NCBI RefSeq assembly: GCF_000720175.1
Contig: NZ_JOIX01000003.1
Coordinates: forward strand, 1-64,000
Direction: 5' to 3'
Source: Streptomyces sp. NRRL S-337
Lineage (GTDB): Bacteria; Actinomycetota; Actinomycetes; Streptomycetales; Streptomycetaceae
DNA: 64,000 nt
The notes beneath the pieces were generated by a model, which saw only the letters and a list, made by a program, of their open reading frames with translations, was not told the DNA's origin and ran no database searches. The position numbers were made by a program, and so were the translations under genes. This document shows, one piece after another, positions 24,846 to 32,656 of the stretch; position 1 is the first letter of the stretch; the number at the start of each line of letters is the position of its first letter.

Positions 24846-26266
24846 GAGCGCGCCTCCGCGGTCTCCGTCGTGCACTGCCTGTCCGTCTTGGCTTTCTCCG
24901 TCTCCTCGTGCTTCTCCTCCAGGGGGAGCACCGATGGCAACGCGTCCACCAGAGTCCGGAAGTCATGGAGCACGGTCTCGGGGTCGGCGGCGGACAACAG
25001 GCACAGCGCCGCCATCGTGTTGGCGCCAGCGGCCGGGTCGTACACCGGGACCGGAGATCCGTCCGGGAGCGAGTTCTCGGCCACTACGGACAGCCGGCTG
25101 CCGGCGCTGAGCGGTACCGCGTCCCGTACGGTCGGGAAGTCCCACCGCCGCCGGTCCGGCCAGGCGTCACCGGCGCCGTCCACGGCCAGTACGACGAGGG
25201 AGCCGGCCGCACCGCGCGCCTCCTGCGGGGTGAGAGCTTGCGCGGGCCAGGACACCGGGCGGCCCAGCAGATGGTCGATGAGCATGCCGATGAGGTCCAG
25301 GCCGAAGACCTCCTCGATCTGCGGCACGGTCATCGCCCCGCCGAACCGGGCGGCGGTCTCGATGACCCACATCCGGCCGTCGGCACCGAGCTTGATCTCG
25401 GTGTGCGTACCGCAGTTCTCCAGCCCCAGCGCGTCGACGGCCTCGCGGGCGAGGGCCACGACGCGCTGCTGGGCGTCGGCCGGCAGCGCGGCCGGGGTGA
25501 TGCCGGCGCGTTCGGTGAACGGTTCCACCGTCGGCATCCGGCCACTGAGGCAGACCGGTCGGAACACGCCGTCGACGACGACGCCTTCGACGCTGACGTA
25601 GTCTCCCCAGCCCGGCTGGTCGAACCAGCCGTCCGCGGTGCCCGGCACGATCTCCTCGACCAGGAAGTCGGCCCCGGCGTCGGCCACGTGCAGCTCCGCG
25701 TAGCCCAGTTCGGCGGATTCGGCCATCACCTCGCGGGCCCGCTGCCAGGCAGCCGGGACCTCGTCGGTGGAACGGATGATCCGGTGCGCGGTGGAGCCGG
25801 CGCTCCAGGCGGCCTTCAGCAGTACGGGGAGGCGGAGCGCGGCGGCCGCGTCCTGCAGCTCCCGCTCGTCGGCCACCGGGCGGAACCGCGGCTGGGCGAT
25901 GCCCTGCCGGTCCCAGACCCGGCGCATCAGCCGCTTGTCACGGGCGAGCGCACCGGAGGCGCCGGCGCCGGCCAGGCCGAGCTTCTCACAGGCCTCGGCG
26001 ACCGCGACGACGGCGTACTCGGAGAAGGTGATGACCGCGTCCGCGCCCACGGCCTGGGCCCGGGAGACGATCAGGGACACCAGGTCGCCCCGCTCGGGCC
26101 CGGTGGCGGTCCGTACGGACGCGCACCGGTGCTCGGCGGAGGCGGCGACGGTGGGCGGAAGCGTGCTGAGTGCCAGCAGGTGCACTGCCGACCGAGCGGC
26201 GACCCGTGACAGGGCATACCCCAAGGGCGGCCCACCCTTGGCATACACGAACAGCACCGTGCTCAC
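24842..26266 (-). CDS. ATP-grasp ligase
   Basis: 474 residues. An N-terminal pre-ATP-grasp domain (VLFVYAKGGPPLGYALSRVA; VITFSEYAVVAVAEACEKLG) is followed by LARDKRLMRRVWDRQGIAQP and LPVLLKAAWSAGSTAHRII, the ATP-binding lysine segment. FLVEEIVPG and THTEIKLGADGRMWVIETAA carry the Mg-binding Glu and Asn-like positions (here ETAAR). This is the pattern of amino acid or dipeptide ligases such as the BacD/carnosine synthase group, which activate a carboxylate as acyl phosphate. GTG start at 26266. It is the first gene of the operon, divergent from the PAS-LuxR regulator. Confidence 0.88.
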   Translation of the reverse strand: MSTVLFVYAKGGPPLGYALSRVAARSAVHLLALSTLPPTVAASAEHRCASVRTATGPERGDLVSLIVSRAQAVGADAVITFSEYAVVAVAEACEKLGLAGAGASGALARDKRLMRRVWDRQGIAQPRFRPVADERELQDAAAALRLPVLLKAAWSAGSTAHRIIRSTDEVPAAWQRAREVMAESAELGYAELHVADAGADFLVEEIVPGTADGWFDQPGWGDYVSVEGVVVDGVFRPVCLSGRMPTVEPFTERAGITPAALPADAQQRVVALAREAVDALGLENCGTHTEIKLGADGRMWVIETAARFGGAMTVPQIEEVFGLDLIGMLIDHLLGRPVSWPAQALTPQEARGAAGSLVVLAVDGAGDAWPDRRRWDFPTVRDAVPLSAGSRLSVVAENSLPDGSPVPVYDPAAGANTMAALCLLSAADPETVLHDFRTLVDALPSVLPLEEKHEETEKAKTDRQCTTETAEARS

Positions 26267-26609
26267 TGGAATCCGACTCCTTCACAGGCGGGGAGGGGCC
26301 GTGGGAACGGCCTTTGTTGTCGCGGCGGCTGACTGCCTCGCCGCGGTACTTCCAGAGAACCACCGGGACGGTGCCCGATCTGCCGTCTCGGGCGCCGAAC
26401 GCTCAGGCAAACGCCAGAGTTGTGGAGTTCGCCGAGCGGCTGTGAAAGTTCTGTGATGCCGTATGGGGCCCCGCGCCCACCAGATAGGCCGAGAACCGGG
26501 CATACGGCGTAGCGGCAGGGGATACGCATGCCAGGGGCGAGCCGGCCCGGGACGCCAGGTGGCCGAACGCCCCGCCATCTCTCCGTCTCTTCGTCACAGA
26601 GAGGCCGTC
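26267..26609. promoter_or_regulatory. divergent promoter region of the ligase operon and PAS-LuxR gene
   Basis: 343 bases with no gene. An inverted repeat CCGTATG / CATACGG (26459-26465 and 26501-26507) has its arms 42 bases apart, four helical turns, and lies about 100 bases before the regulator start. It could be a site for the regulator or another factor. No consensus PAS-LuxR palindrome of the PimM type was found. Confidence 0.35.
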
Positions 26610-28118
26610 GTGGACGAGACCGGTCTGAAGTCGCTGCTCCAACACCTCCCGGTGTCCTGGTGGGAGGCCGACCGCGAGCTACGGGTGATCGACAGCGGAG
26701 GAGGAGCCTTCGACGACACCCGCACCGCCCAGCGCTTCCTCGACACGGTCACGGACCAATGGCAGGCACTCGACCCCTCGCAGGCGACCGACCTCTCGCA
26801 GGCCAGGGGCGCATCTCGGGCCACCGACACCTCGCGGGGCACAGACACACCACGGGCCACCGACGACCGGAAGGCCGGTGACCACTGGCGGACGGGTGAC
26901 CACTCGCGGACCGGTAACCACTGGCGCGCGCGGTTCGACGGCCGGGTCTTCGACGTGAACTGGCCACTCGATCCAGCCCGGCAGGACCGCCTCCGCGGCA
27001 TCGCGGTCGAGGTAACCCCGGAACCGGCCACGGAACCGGCCACGGAACCGGCCACGGAATCGGCTTCAGCCCCTGGCCCGGAGCCGACCCCGCCCCCGGC
27101 TCCCGCCCCTGCTTCCCCGCCCGCCACCACCACCCGCCGCTACGACGCCTTCGCCGACCTCGCCCCCGCCGCGGCCTTCATCCGTGACCCCGACGGCCGT
27201 TACGTATGGGCCAACCACGCCTACGCGCACCTCTACGGAACCACCCCCGAGCACGTCATCGGCAAGGACGTGCGCCAGGTCGACGCCCCGGCCGACGCCG
27301 ACCGGGTGCTCGCCCTGGACCAGGAGGTGCTGGCCCGCGGCAAACCGGTGCGGCACACCCTCACCTACCACCGCTCGGACGGCACCACCGGCCACGCGGC
27401 CGGCCACCGCTTCCCCGTACACGAGGGCACCCAGACCTGTGTGGCCGGTATCTACATCGACATCAGCGACCACACCCGCGCCCTCCACCAGCGCCAACAG
27501 GCCGAGGAGAACCTGTACGCGCTGCGCGACCACAGCGGTCTGCCGTGCGCCCTGATCTCCGCCGGGGGAAGGATCCTCCAGGCCAGCGCGGCAGCCGCGG
27601 AACTCCTGCAGACCCGGCTCTCCGACCTCGTGGGCCGCCGGGCCCACACCCTGCTCGCGCCCGCCCCGGACTTACCCGCACTCCGGCGGAGCTGGCACGC
27701 CCTGATAGCCCGCCGCAGCCGGCGCGTCGAGACCTCCACCGTCCTCGTCGACGGCCGGGGTCGCCAGCGCCGCGCCCAACTGCACCTGACCACCGTGGGC
27801 CGGGGCCCGTCCCGCGCGGCCAGCGTCTGGGCGGTGATCACCCACCAGAGCCTCGCCCACGAACCCCATCCCCCGCTGACGGCCAGTCAGGTACGGATCC
27901 TCTCCCTCCTGGCCGCGGGCCGCAGCAACGCCGAGATCGCCACCTCCCTCCGCCTCTCCCGCCAAACCGTCGACTACCACCTCAGCCGCCTGCGCGACCT
28001 CCTCAACGCCCCCACCCGATGCGCCCTGGTCGCCCGCGCCTACGTCCTCGGCATCCTCGCCCCCCAGTCCTGGCCACCCCGCTCAGCAACGGCAGGCCAT
28101 CCACAGAGCGCCACTTGA
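26610..28118 (+). CDS. PAS-LuxR transcriptional regulator with TTA codon
   Basis: 502 residues from GTG 26610, after AGAGAGG. A first PAS-like domain (VSWWEADRELRVID, HWRARFDGRVFDVNW) is split by a hexapeptide repeat (residues 59-106). An EPAT repeat and Pro-rich linker (139-172) lead to a second PAS (AFIRDPDGRYVWANHAYAHL ... VAGIYIDISDHTRA), then a third PAS-like part (SGLPCALISAGGRILQASAA). A LuxR HTH lies at about 438-500: LTASQVRILSLLAAGRSNAE and LSRQTVDYHLSRLRDLL. Leu355 is encoded by TTA (27672-27674), rare in Streptomyces and read by the developmentally controlled bldA tRNA. It is the likely pathway regulator of the divergent operon. Confidence 0.88.
   Translation: MDETGLKSLLQHLPVSWWEADRELRVIDSGGGAFDDTRTAQRFLDTVTDQWQALDPSQATDLSQARGASRATDTSRGTDTPRATDDRKAGDHWRTGDHSRTGNHWRARFDGRVFDVNWPLDPARQDRLRGIAVEVTPEPATEPATEPATESASAPGPEPTPPPAPAPASPPATTTRRYDAFADLAPAAAFIRDPDGRYVWANHAYAHLYGTTPEHVIGKDVRQVDAPADADRVLALDQEVLARGKPVRHTLTYHRSDGTTGHAAGHRFPVHEGTQTCVAGIYIDISDHTRALHQRQQAEENLYALRDHSGLPCALISAGGRILQASAAAAELLQTRLSDLVGRRAHTLLAPAPDLPALRRSWHALIARRSRRVETSTVLVDGRGRQRRAQLHLTTVGRGPSRAASVWAVITHQSLAHEPHPPLTASQVRILSLLAAGRSNAEIATSLRLSRQTVDYHLSRLRDLLNAPTRCALVARAYVLGILAPQSWPPRSATAGHPQSAT
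26784..26927 (+). repeat. 18-base coding repeat (hexapeptide array)
   Basis: Eight degenerate units such as ATDTSR, GTDTPR, ATDDRK, AGDHWR, TGDHSR and TGNHWR, in frame within the PAS-LuxR regulator. The last unit is the ordinary PAS sequence, so the array looks like an expansion of that native motif. A second, 12-base repeat (EPAT) lies at 27020-27060. Confidence 0.8.
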
Positions 28119-28172
28119 GGGACGGGGGAGCGGAAACACGGCCCGCAACCGCGCTGCCGAGACTCTCATCCT

Positions 28173-28261
28173 GCCGTGTTCCTCACCCCTGCCATGATCC
28201 GCACCTCAGCCATGACCCGCACCTCGCCGTGATCCTCACCACTGCCGTGATGCTCACCGCT
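28173..28261 (+). repeat. 18-base tandem repeat, five copies
   Basis: Five units of about 18 bases such as GCCATGATCCGCACCTCA and GCCGTGATGCTCACCGCT. It is non-coding and lies between the regulator and the dienelactone-hydrolase gene. Confidence 0.85.
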
Positions 28262-28331
28262 GCGCTCCCACCGCGGGACCGGCATCATGATCCAACTCCC
28301 AAGGCACCGCGCGGCACTTGACCAGGACAGG

Positions 28332-29210
28332 ATGGGGCACTCCATGGCAGCAGATCAGCACCCGACCGGCTTTGACCGCGACGCCTTCACCCACGACGGA
28401 GTCACCCGCGAGCTCCTGCGTCGCGGCACCGGCCCCGCGGTGATCGTGATGGCGGAAATACCGGGGATCACGCCCAAGGTGCTGCACTTCGCCGAACGGG
28501 TGGCCGCCATCGGCTGCACCGCCGTCCTCCCGGTGCTCTTCGGCACGCCCGGCCGCCCCGCCGACTTCGAGGCCGGCCGTCGGCTCAAGTCCGCCACGTA
28601 CCTGGCCTCTTCCCTGGGAAAGGTGTGCGTGAGCCGCGAATTCACCACGCTGGCCACCGGGAAGTCCTCTCCCGTGGTGACCTGGCTACGGGCTCTGGCC
28701 GCCCATGAGCACCAGCGCTGCGGCGGCCCCGGCGTCGGCGCCGTCGGTATGTGCCTCACCGGGGGCTTCGCCCTGGCCATGGCCGTGGACGAGCGCCTCG
28801 TGGCCCCCGTCCTGTCCCAGCCCTCGCTGCCCTTGCCCGTCACCAAGGACCGCGCCGCCGGCATCGACATCTCCCGCGAGGACCTCGCCGCCGTCCGCAC
28901 CCGCTGCGAACGCGACGGCCTTCAGGTCATGGGGCTGCGCTTCCGCACGGACCGCTTGGTGCCGGGCGACCGGTTCGCCTTCCTCCGCCGCGAACTCGGC
29001 GACGCGTTCCTCGCGGTCGAACTCGACGACGACGCCGCGAACCCCGAGGCCGTGCTGCGGCCGCACTCCGTACTCACCGAGCACCTCATCGACGAACCGG
29101 GCCAGCCGACCCGCGCCGCACTGGACGGCGTGCTCGACCTGTTCCGCAACCGCTTGCTGGAGGGGCACGACACCACCCCCGCCGCCACCGCGGAAACGCC
29201 GGCCGGTTAG
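28332..29210 (+). CDS. dienelactone hydrolase family protein
   Basis: About 292 residues (ATG 28344 is also possible). An N-terminal strand block ends in VIVMAEIPGITPKVLHFAER, and the nucleophile is the cysteine in VGAVGMCLTGGFALAMA, the Cys-type nucleophile elbow of dienelactone hydrolases. A histidine near ALRPHSVLTEHLIDEPGQPT and an acid in the last third should complete the triad. The family hydrolyses cyclic ester bonds; many members act on other substrates. Single gene, ending at a strong bidirectional terminator. Confidence 0.85.
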   Translation: MGHSMAADQHPTGFDRDAFTHDGVTRELLRRGTGPAVIVMAEIPGITPKVLHFAERVAAIGCTAVLPVLFGTPGRPADFEAGRRLKSATYLASSLGKVCVSREFTTLATGKSSPVVTWLRALAAHEHQRCGGPGVGAVGMCLTGGFALAMAVDERLVAPVLSQPSLPLPVTKDRAAGIDISREDLAAVRTRCERDGLQVMGLRFRTDRLVPGDRFAFLRRELGDAFLAVELDDDAANPEAVLRPHSVLTEHLIDEPGQPTRAALDGVLDLFRNRLLEGHDTTPAATAETPAG

Positions 29211-29218
29211 GGACGGTG

Positions 29219-29302
29219 GACTGCCCCTATCGACCGGTGGACTGGCCCTGTCGACCGGTGAACGGGCCCCGCCGGCCGGTGAACTGGCCCTTCCGGTCCG
29301 GG
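29219..29302 (+). repeat. 21-base tandem repeat, four copies
   Basis: Units start at 29219, 29240, 29261 and 29282 with the core GACTGGCCCTGTCGACCGGTG. It begins 9 bases after the stop of the hydrolase gene and runs into the terminator. Confidence 0.85.
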
Positions 29303-29318
29303 TGCTGACCCGGACCGG
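29293..29318. terminator. bidirectional terminator hairpin
   Basis: CCGGTCCGGGT, loop GCTG, ACCCGGACCGG form a perfect 11-base-pair stem between the convergent hydrolase and VOC genes. Confidence 0.8.
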
Positions 29319-29335
29319 CAGGCCTGGCGACGAAC

Positions 29336-29767
29336 CTACGGACGGATGTAGGGCCGGGTCATGATCTCCATGTTGTGGCCGTCGGGGTCGACGAAGTACG
29401 CGCCGCGGCCGCCGAAGAGCCGGTTTATCCGGCCGGGTTCGGTGTGATGGGGGTCGGCGAAGTAGGTGACGCCGAGCGTTTCGAGACGGGCGATCATGGC
29501 GTCGAACTGTGCGTCCGGTACGAGGAAGGCGTAGTGCTGCGACTGGATCGGTTCGTCACGCTTCTCGAAGTAGTCGAGGGTGACGCCGTTGCCGAGGTCG
29601 ACGGGCACGAAGGGGCCGAACGGTGCGCTGACCTTGAGGCCCAGGATCGCGGCGAGGAACTCGGCGGACAGCTGGCGGTCACTGGCGTAGACGGCGGTGT
29701 GGTTGAGCTGGGCGACGGTGGTCGGCAGCTCGGACGGGTGGGAGTGCTGGTTCGGGTCGTACGGCAT
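29336..29767 (-). CDS. VOC family (glyoxalase-like) protein
   Basis: 143 residues with the paired beta-alpha-beta-beta-beta units of the vicinal oxygen chelate fold: LNHTAVYASDRQLSAEFLAA at the start, a metal-type His in QSQHYAFLV, and the C-terminal AYFVDPDGHNMEIMTRPY with the usual metal-ligand Glu. The first metal His is in LNHTAVYA. Substrates of the family range from methylglyoxal to fosfomycin; this one is not assigned. ATG 29767 with GGAG 12 bases upstream. Confidence 0.88.
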   Translation of the reverse strand: MPYDPNQHSHPSELPTTVAQLNHTAVYASDRQLSAEFLAAILGLKVSAPFGPFVPVDLGNGVTLDYFEKRDEPIQSQHYAFLVPDAQFDAMIARLETLGVTYFADPHHTEPGRINRLFGGRGAYFVDPDGHNMEIMTRPYIRP

Positions 29768-30233
29768 GGCTTGGTGTGTCTCCGGGTCTTGGGAAGTGCT
29801 GGGAAGGGCGCCGCGTGGGGGCGCCGGGAGCGAGAAGACGCGGAGAAGGGGGGCGGGGCTCTTGCCCGCCTCGGGCTCACGCCGAGGCCGGGAGCCTCAC
29901 TGTTGAATGGCCCATGGCCGACCCGGCAGTCACCCGGTTGACCTTAATGATCATCAGCGGCCGTTGCAACGTCGTTTTCGGTCCCCGCGGGGCGGTGGTC
30001 CGTCGGGCCGGGGGAGGCGGGTCGCGTCGGGTGCTGCTGGGGCCGGGAGTGCGACCGGAGCGGATCGGGTGAATCGCCTCACAACGCACTGCACTTACGC
30101 GGCAAAGCGGGACATTTCGCTCACTGGTTGGTCATGGGGGTGCTGGCGGGATCCCGTTCAGGTGGGACCGCTTGAATGATCAAAAAGTCGAGGGGTTAGC
30201 ATATGAGCACCGCCTAGCTCGAAAGATAAACCT
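29768..30233. other. gap2 leader and VOC upstream region
   Basis: 466 bases with no gene family. The right end has a candidate promoter, TTGAAT (30172) and TAGCAT (30197) with a 19-base spacer. A five-codon reading frame (ATG AGC ACC GCC TAG, 30202-30216) lies between this promoter and the gap GTG, in a position open to translation. Confidence 0.4.
30172..30202 (+). promoter_or_regulatory. possible sigma-70-type promoter of the GAPDH gene
   Basis: TTGAAT and TAGCAT separated by 19 bases, about 30 bases upstream of the GTG start. The spacer is slightly long for HrdB promoters. Confidence 0.3.
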
Positions 30234-31682
30234 GTGACTGTCAACGACGACTCGTTCACCAACTGGAAGAACCGCGAGGAGATCGCGGAGTCGATGATCC
30301 CGATCATCGGGAAGCTGCAGAGGGAGCGGGACGTCACGGTCCTGCTTCACAGCCGCTCCTTGGTGAACAAGTCGGTGGTCAGCATCCTCAAGACGCACCG
30401 TTTTGCCCGGCAGATCGCCGGTGAGGAGCTCTCGGTCACCGAGACGATGCCGTTCCTGCAGGCCCTCGCCGCGCTCGACCTCGGGCCTTCCCAGATCGAC
30501 CTCGGCATGCTCGCCGCGATGTACAAGGCCGACGACCGCGGTCTCTCGGTGGCGGAGTTCACCGCCGAGGCCGTCGCCGGTGCCACGGGTGCCGACAAGA
30601 TCGAGCGCTGCGCCCCGCGGGACGTCGTCCTCTACGGGTTCGGCCGCATCGGCCGCCTCGTCGCGCGCCTGCTCATCGAGAAGGCCGGCTCGGGCAACGG
30701 CCTGCGGCTGCGTGCCATCGTCGTCCGTGGGGGCGGCGACCAGGACCTCGTGAAGCGGGCCTCGCTGCTGCGCCGTGACTCCATCCACGGTCAGTTCCAG
30801 GGCACGATCACCGTCGACGAGGCGAACAGCACGATCATCGCCAACGGCAACTCGATCAAGGTGATCTACGCCAACGACCCCTCGGAGGTCGACTACACGG
30901 CGTACGGCATCAAGGACGCCATCCTCATCGACAACACCGGCAAGTGGCGCGACCGCGAGGGCCTGTCCAAGCACCTGCGCCCCGGTGTCGAGAAGGTCGT
31001 CCTGACCGCTCCGGGCAAGGGCGACGTCCCGAACATCGTGCACGGCGTCAACCACGACATGATCAAGCCGGACGAGCAGATCCTGTCCTGCGCGTCCTGC
31101 ACCACCAATGCGATCGTGCCGCCGCTGAAGGCGATGGACGACGAGTACGGCGTGCTGCGCGGTCACGTGGAGACCGTCCACTCGTTCACCAATGACCAGA
31201 ACCTGCTGGACAACTACCACAAGGCCGACCGCCGCGGCCGCTCCGCGCCGCTCAACATGGTCATCACCGAGACCGGCGCCGCCTCGGCCGTCGCCAAGGC
31301 GCTGCCCGACCTCAAGGCGCCGATCACCGGCAGCTCGATCCGCGTGCCGGTGCCGGACGTCTCGATCGCGATCCTCAGCCTGCGGCTCGGCCGCGAGACC
31401 AGCCGCGAGGAGGTCCTCGACTACCTCCGCGACGTCTCCCTGCACTCGCCGCTGAAGCGCCAGATCGACTTCACCACCGCCCCCGACGCCGTCTCCATGG
31501 ACTTCGTCGGCTCGCGCCACGCCTCGATCGTGGACGCCGGCGCCACCAAGGTCGACGGCGACAACGCGATCCTCTACCTCTGGTACGACAACGAGTTCGG
31601 CTACTCGTGCCAGGTGATCCGCGTCGTCCAGCACGTCTCCGGGGTGGAGTACCCGACCTACCCGGTGTCGCCGGCGGTCTGA
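30234..31682 (+). CDS. gap2: glyceraldehyde-3-phosphate dehydrogenase with N-terminal extension
   Basis: 482 residues, far longer than the usual 330. The first 130 are a helical extension ([20 protein letters not shown]) that is characteristic of this actinobacterial gap2-type subgroup. The NAD-binding fold follows ([20 protein letters not shown]), then the catalytic cysteine in [20 protein letters not shown] and the phosphate-binding [20 protein letters not shown]. It converts glyceraldehyde 3-phosphate to 1,3-bisphosphoglycerate, or runs the reverse in gluconeogenesis. GTG start, with a weak leader. Ends at a 14-base-pair terminator. Confidence 0.93.
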   Translation: MTVNDDSFTNWKNREEIAESMIPIIGKLQRERDVTVLLHSRSLVNKSVVSILKTHRFARQIAGEELSVTETMPFLQALAALDLGPSQIDLGMLAAMYKADDRGLSVAEFTAEAVAGATGADKIERCAPRDVVLYGFGRIGRLVARLLIEKAGSGNGLRLRAIVVRGGGDQDLVKRASLLRRDSIHGQFQGTITVDEANSTIIANGNSIKVIYANDPSEVDYTAYGIKDAILIDNTGKWRDREGLSKHLRPGVEKVVLTAPGKGDVPNIVHGVNHDMIKPDEQILSCASCTTNAIVPPLKAMDDEYGVLRGHVETVHSFTNDQNLLDNYHKADRRGRSAPLNMVITETGAASAVAKALPDLKAPITGSSIRVPVPDVSIAILSLRLGRETSREEVLDYLRDVSLHSPLKRQIDFTTAPDAVSMDFVGSRHASIVDAGATKVDGDNAILYLWYDNEFGYSCQVIRVVQHVSGVEYPTYPVSPAV

Positions 31683-31726
31683 TCCCGGCGGACCGTCCGG
31701 TCGCACCTCTCCGATCTCTCTGATCC

Positions 31727-31758
31727 GGCCTGTCTTCCGGTCTTCCGGAAGGCAGGCC
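31727..31758 (+). terminator. terminator after the GAPDH gene
   Basis: GGCCTGTCTTCCGG, loop TCTT, CCGGAAGGCAGGCC: 14 base pairs with one G-U. Confidence 0.8.
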
Positions 31759-31815
31759 GGAGGTGTTCGGGCAGGGCGAAGTGAGTCGCGGGTATGCCCC
31801 GGCCCCGCGGGCGGC

Positions 31816-32445
31816 ATGAGCGATCATGGGCGGAACATGCAGACGTCGAGGGGGCCGAAAGTGACGAATCCGGGGCGGGGCGCGGCGGCGGGTGGCCAGG
31901 GCGGGCGCGGGGGAGTGGAGACCAAGGGAAAACGGCGCATTCCGCTCCTCCTGGCGGTGGCGTGCCTGGCCTACGCGGTCGACCTGTTCAGCAAACTGGC
32001 CGTGGTGGCGAAGCTGGAACACCACGACCCGGTGAACGTGATAGGTGCCTGGCTGCAGCTGCGGGTGATACGCAATTCCGGTGCGGCGTTCGGTATGGGC
32101 GGGGCAAGTACCGTCGTGTTCACGGTGATTGCCGTGGCCGTCGCCCTGGCGATCGTTCGTCTGGCGCGCCGTCTCTACAGCGTCCCGTGGGCGATCGCCC
32201 TGGGTCTCCTGCTGGGCGGTGCACTGGGAAACCTGACGGACCGTCTCTTCCGGACTCCCGGCCAACTCCAGGGCGCCGTGGTCGACTTCATCTCCGTCCG
32301 CGGTTTCAGCGTGATGAACCTCGCCGACTGGGCGATCGTCTGCGGGGGCGTCCTGATCGTGTTCTTCGTGTTCCGAGGGTGGGAACTGGGCGAACCCCAC
32401 GAAGAGGCGGCCGACCAGGGCCCCTCCGCCCCCGCCCAGCCCTGA
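31816..32445 (+). CDS. lspA: signal peptidase II (lipoprotein)
   Basis: 209 residues with a hydrophilic N-terminal extension of about 40 residues. The family motifs are in order: [31 protein letters not shown] with catalytic Asp, [11 protein letters not shown] and [11 protein letters not shown] with the second catalytic Asp. Four transmembrane helices. It removes signal peptides from diacylglyceryl-prolipoproteins at the membrane. The normal copy in Streptomyces is next to ileS; the isolated position here suggests a second copy. Several lipoproteins are encoded in this window. Confidence 0.9.
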   Translation: MSDHGRNMQTSRGPKVTNPGRGAAAGGQGGRGGVETKGKRRIPLLLAVACLAYAVDLFSKLAVVAKLEHHDPVNVIGAWLQLRVIRNSGAAFGMGGASTVVFTVIAVAVALAIVRLARRLYSVPWAIALGLLLGGALGNLTDRLFRTPGQLQGAVVDFISVRGFSVMNLADWAIVCGGVLIVFFVFRGWELGEPHEEAADQGPSAPAQP

Positions 32446-32656
32446 CACGCCCAGCCCTGACGCGCCCACTGACACACCCAGCCCTGAGACGGCCCGGACA
32501 GCCGACCTCGCCGGCAGGCGCTCGCCCAAGCGTGATCCGGCCGCCGGCCGCCCGGCGCCTTCGACGCCACGACGCCCTCGCGCACCCTCCGTAGTGGACC
32601 CTTCGCGTCGGGTCACCGTCTGGGCCGCCCGGCCCGCCTCTGCGCACACTGGAGGC

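Noticed and set aside
32594..32656. Longer GTG start for the SpoIIE sensor
   Set aside because: Adds 21 residues without a ribosome site; kept only as an alternative.
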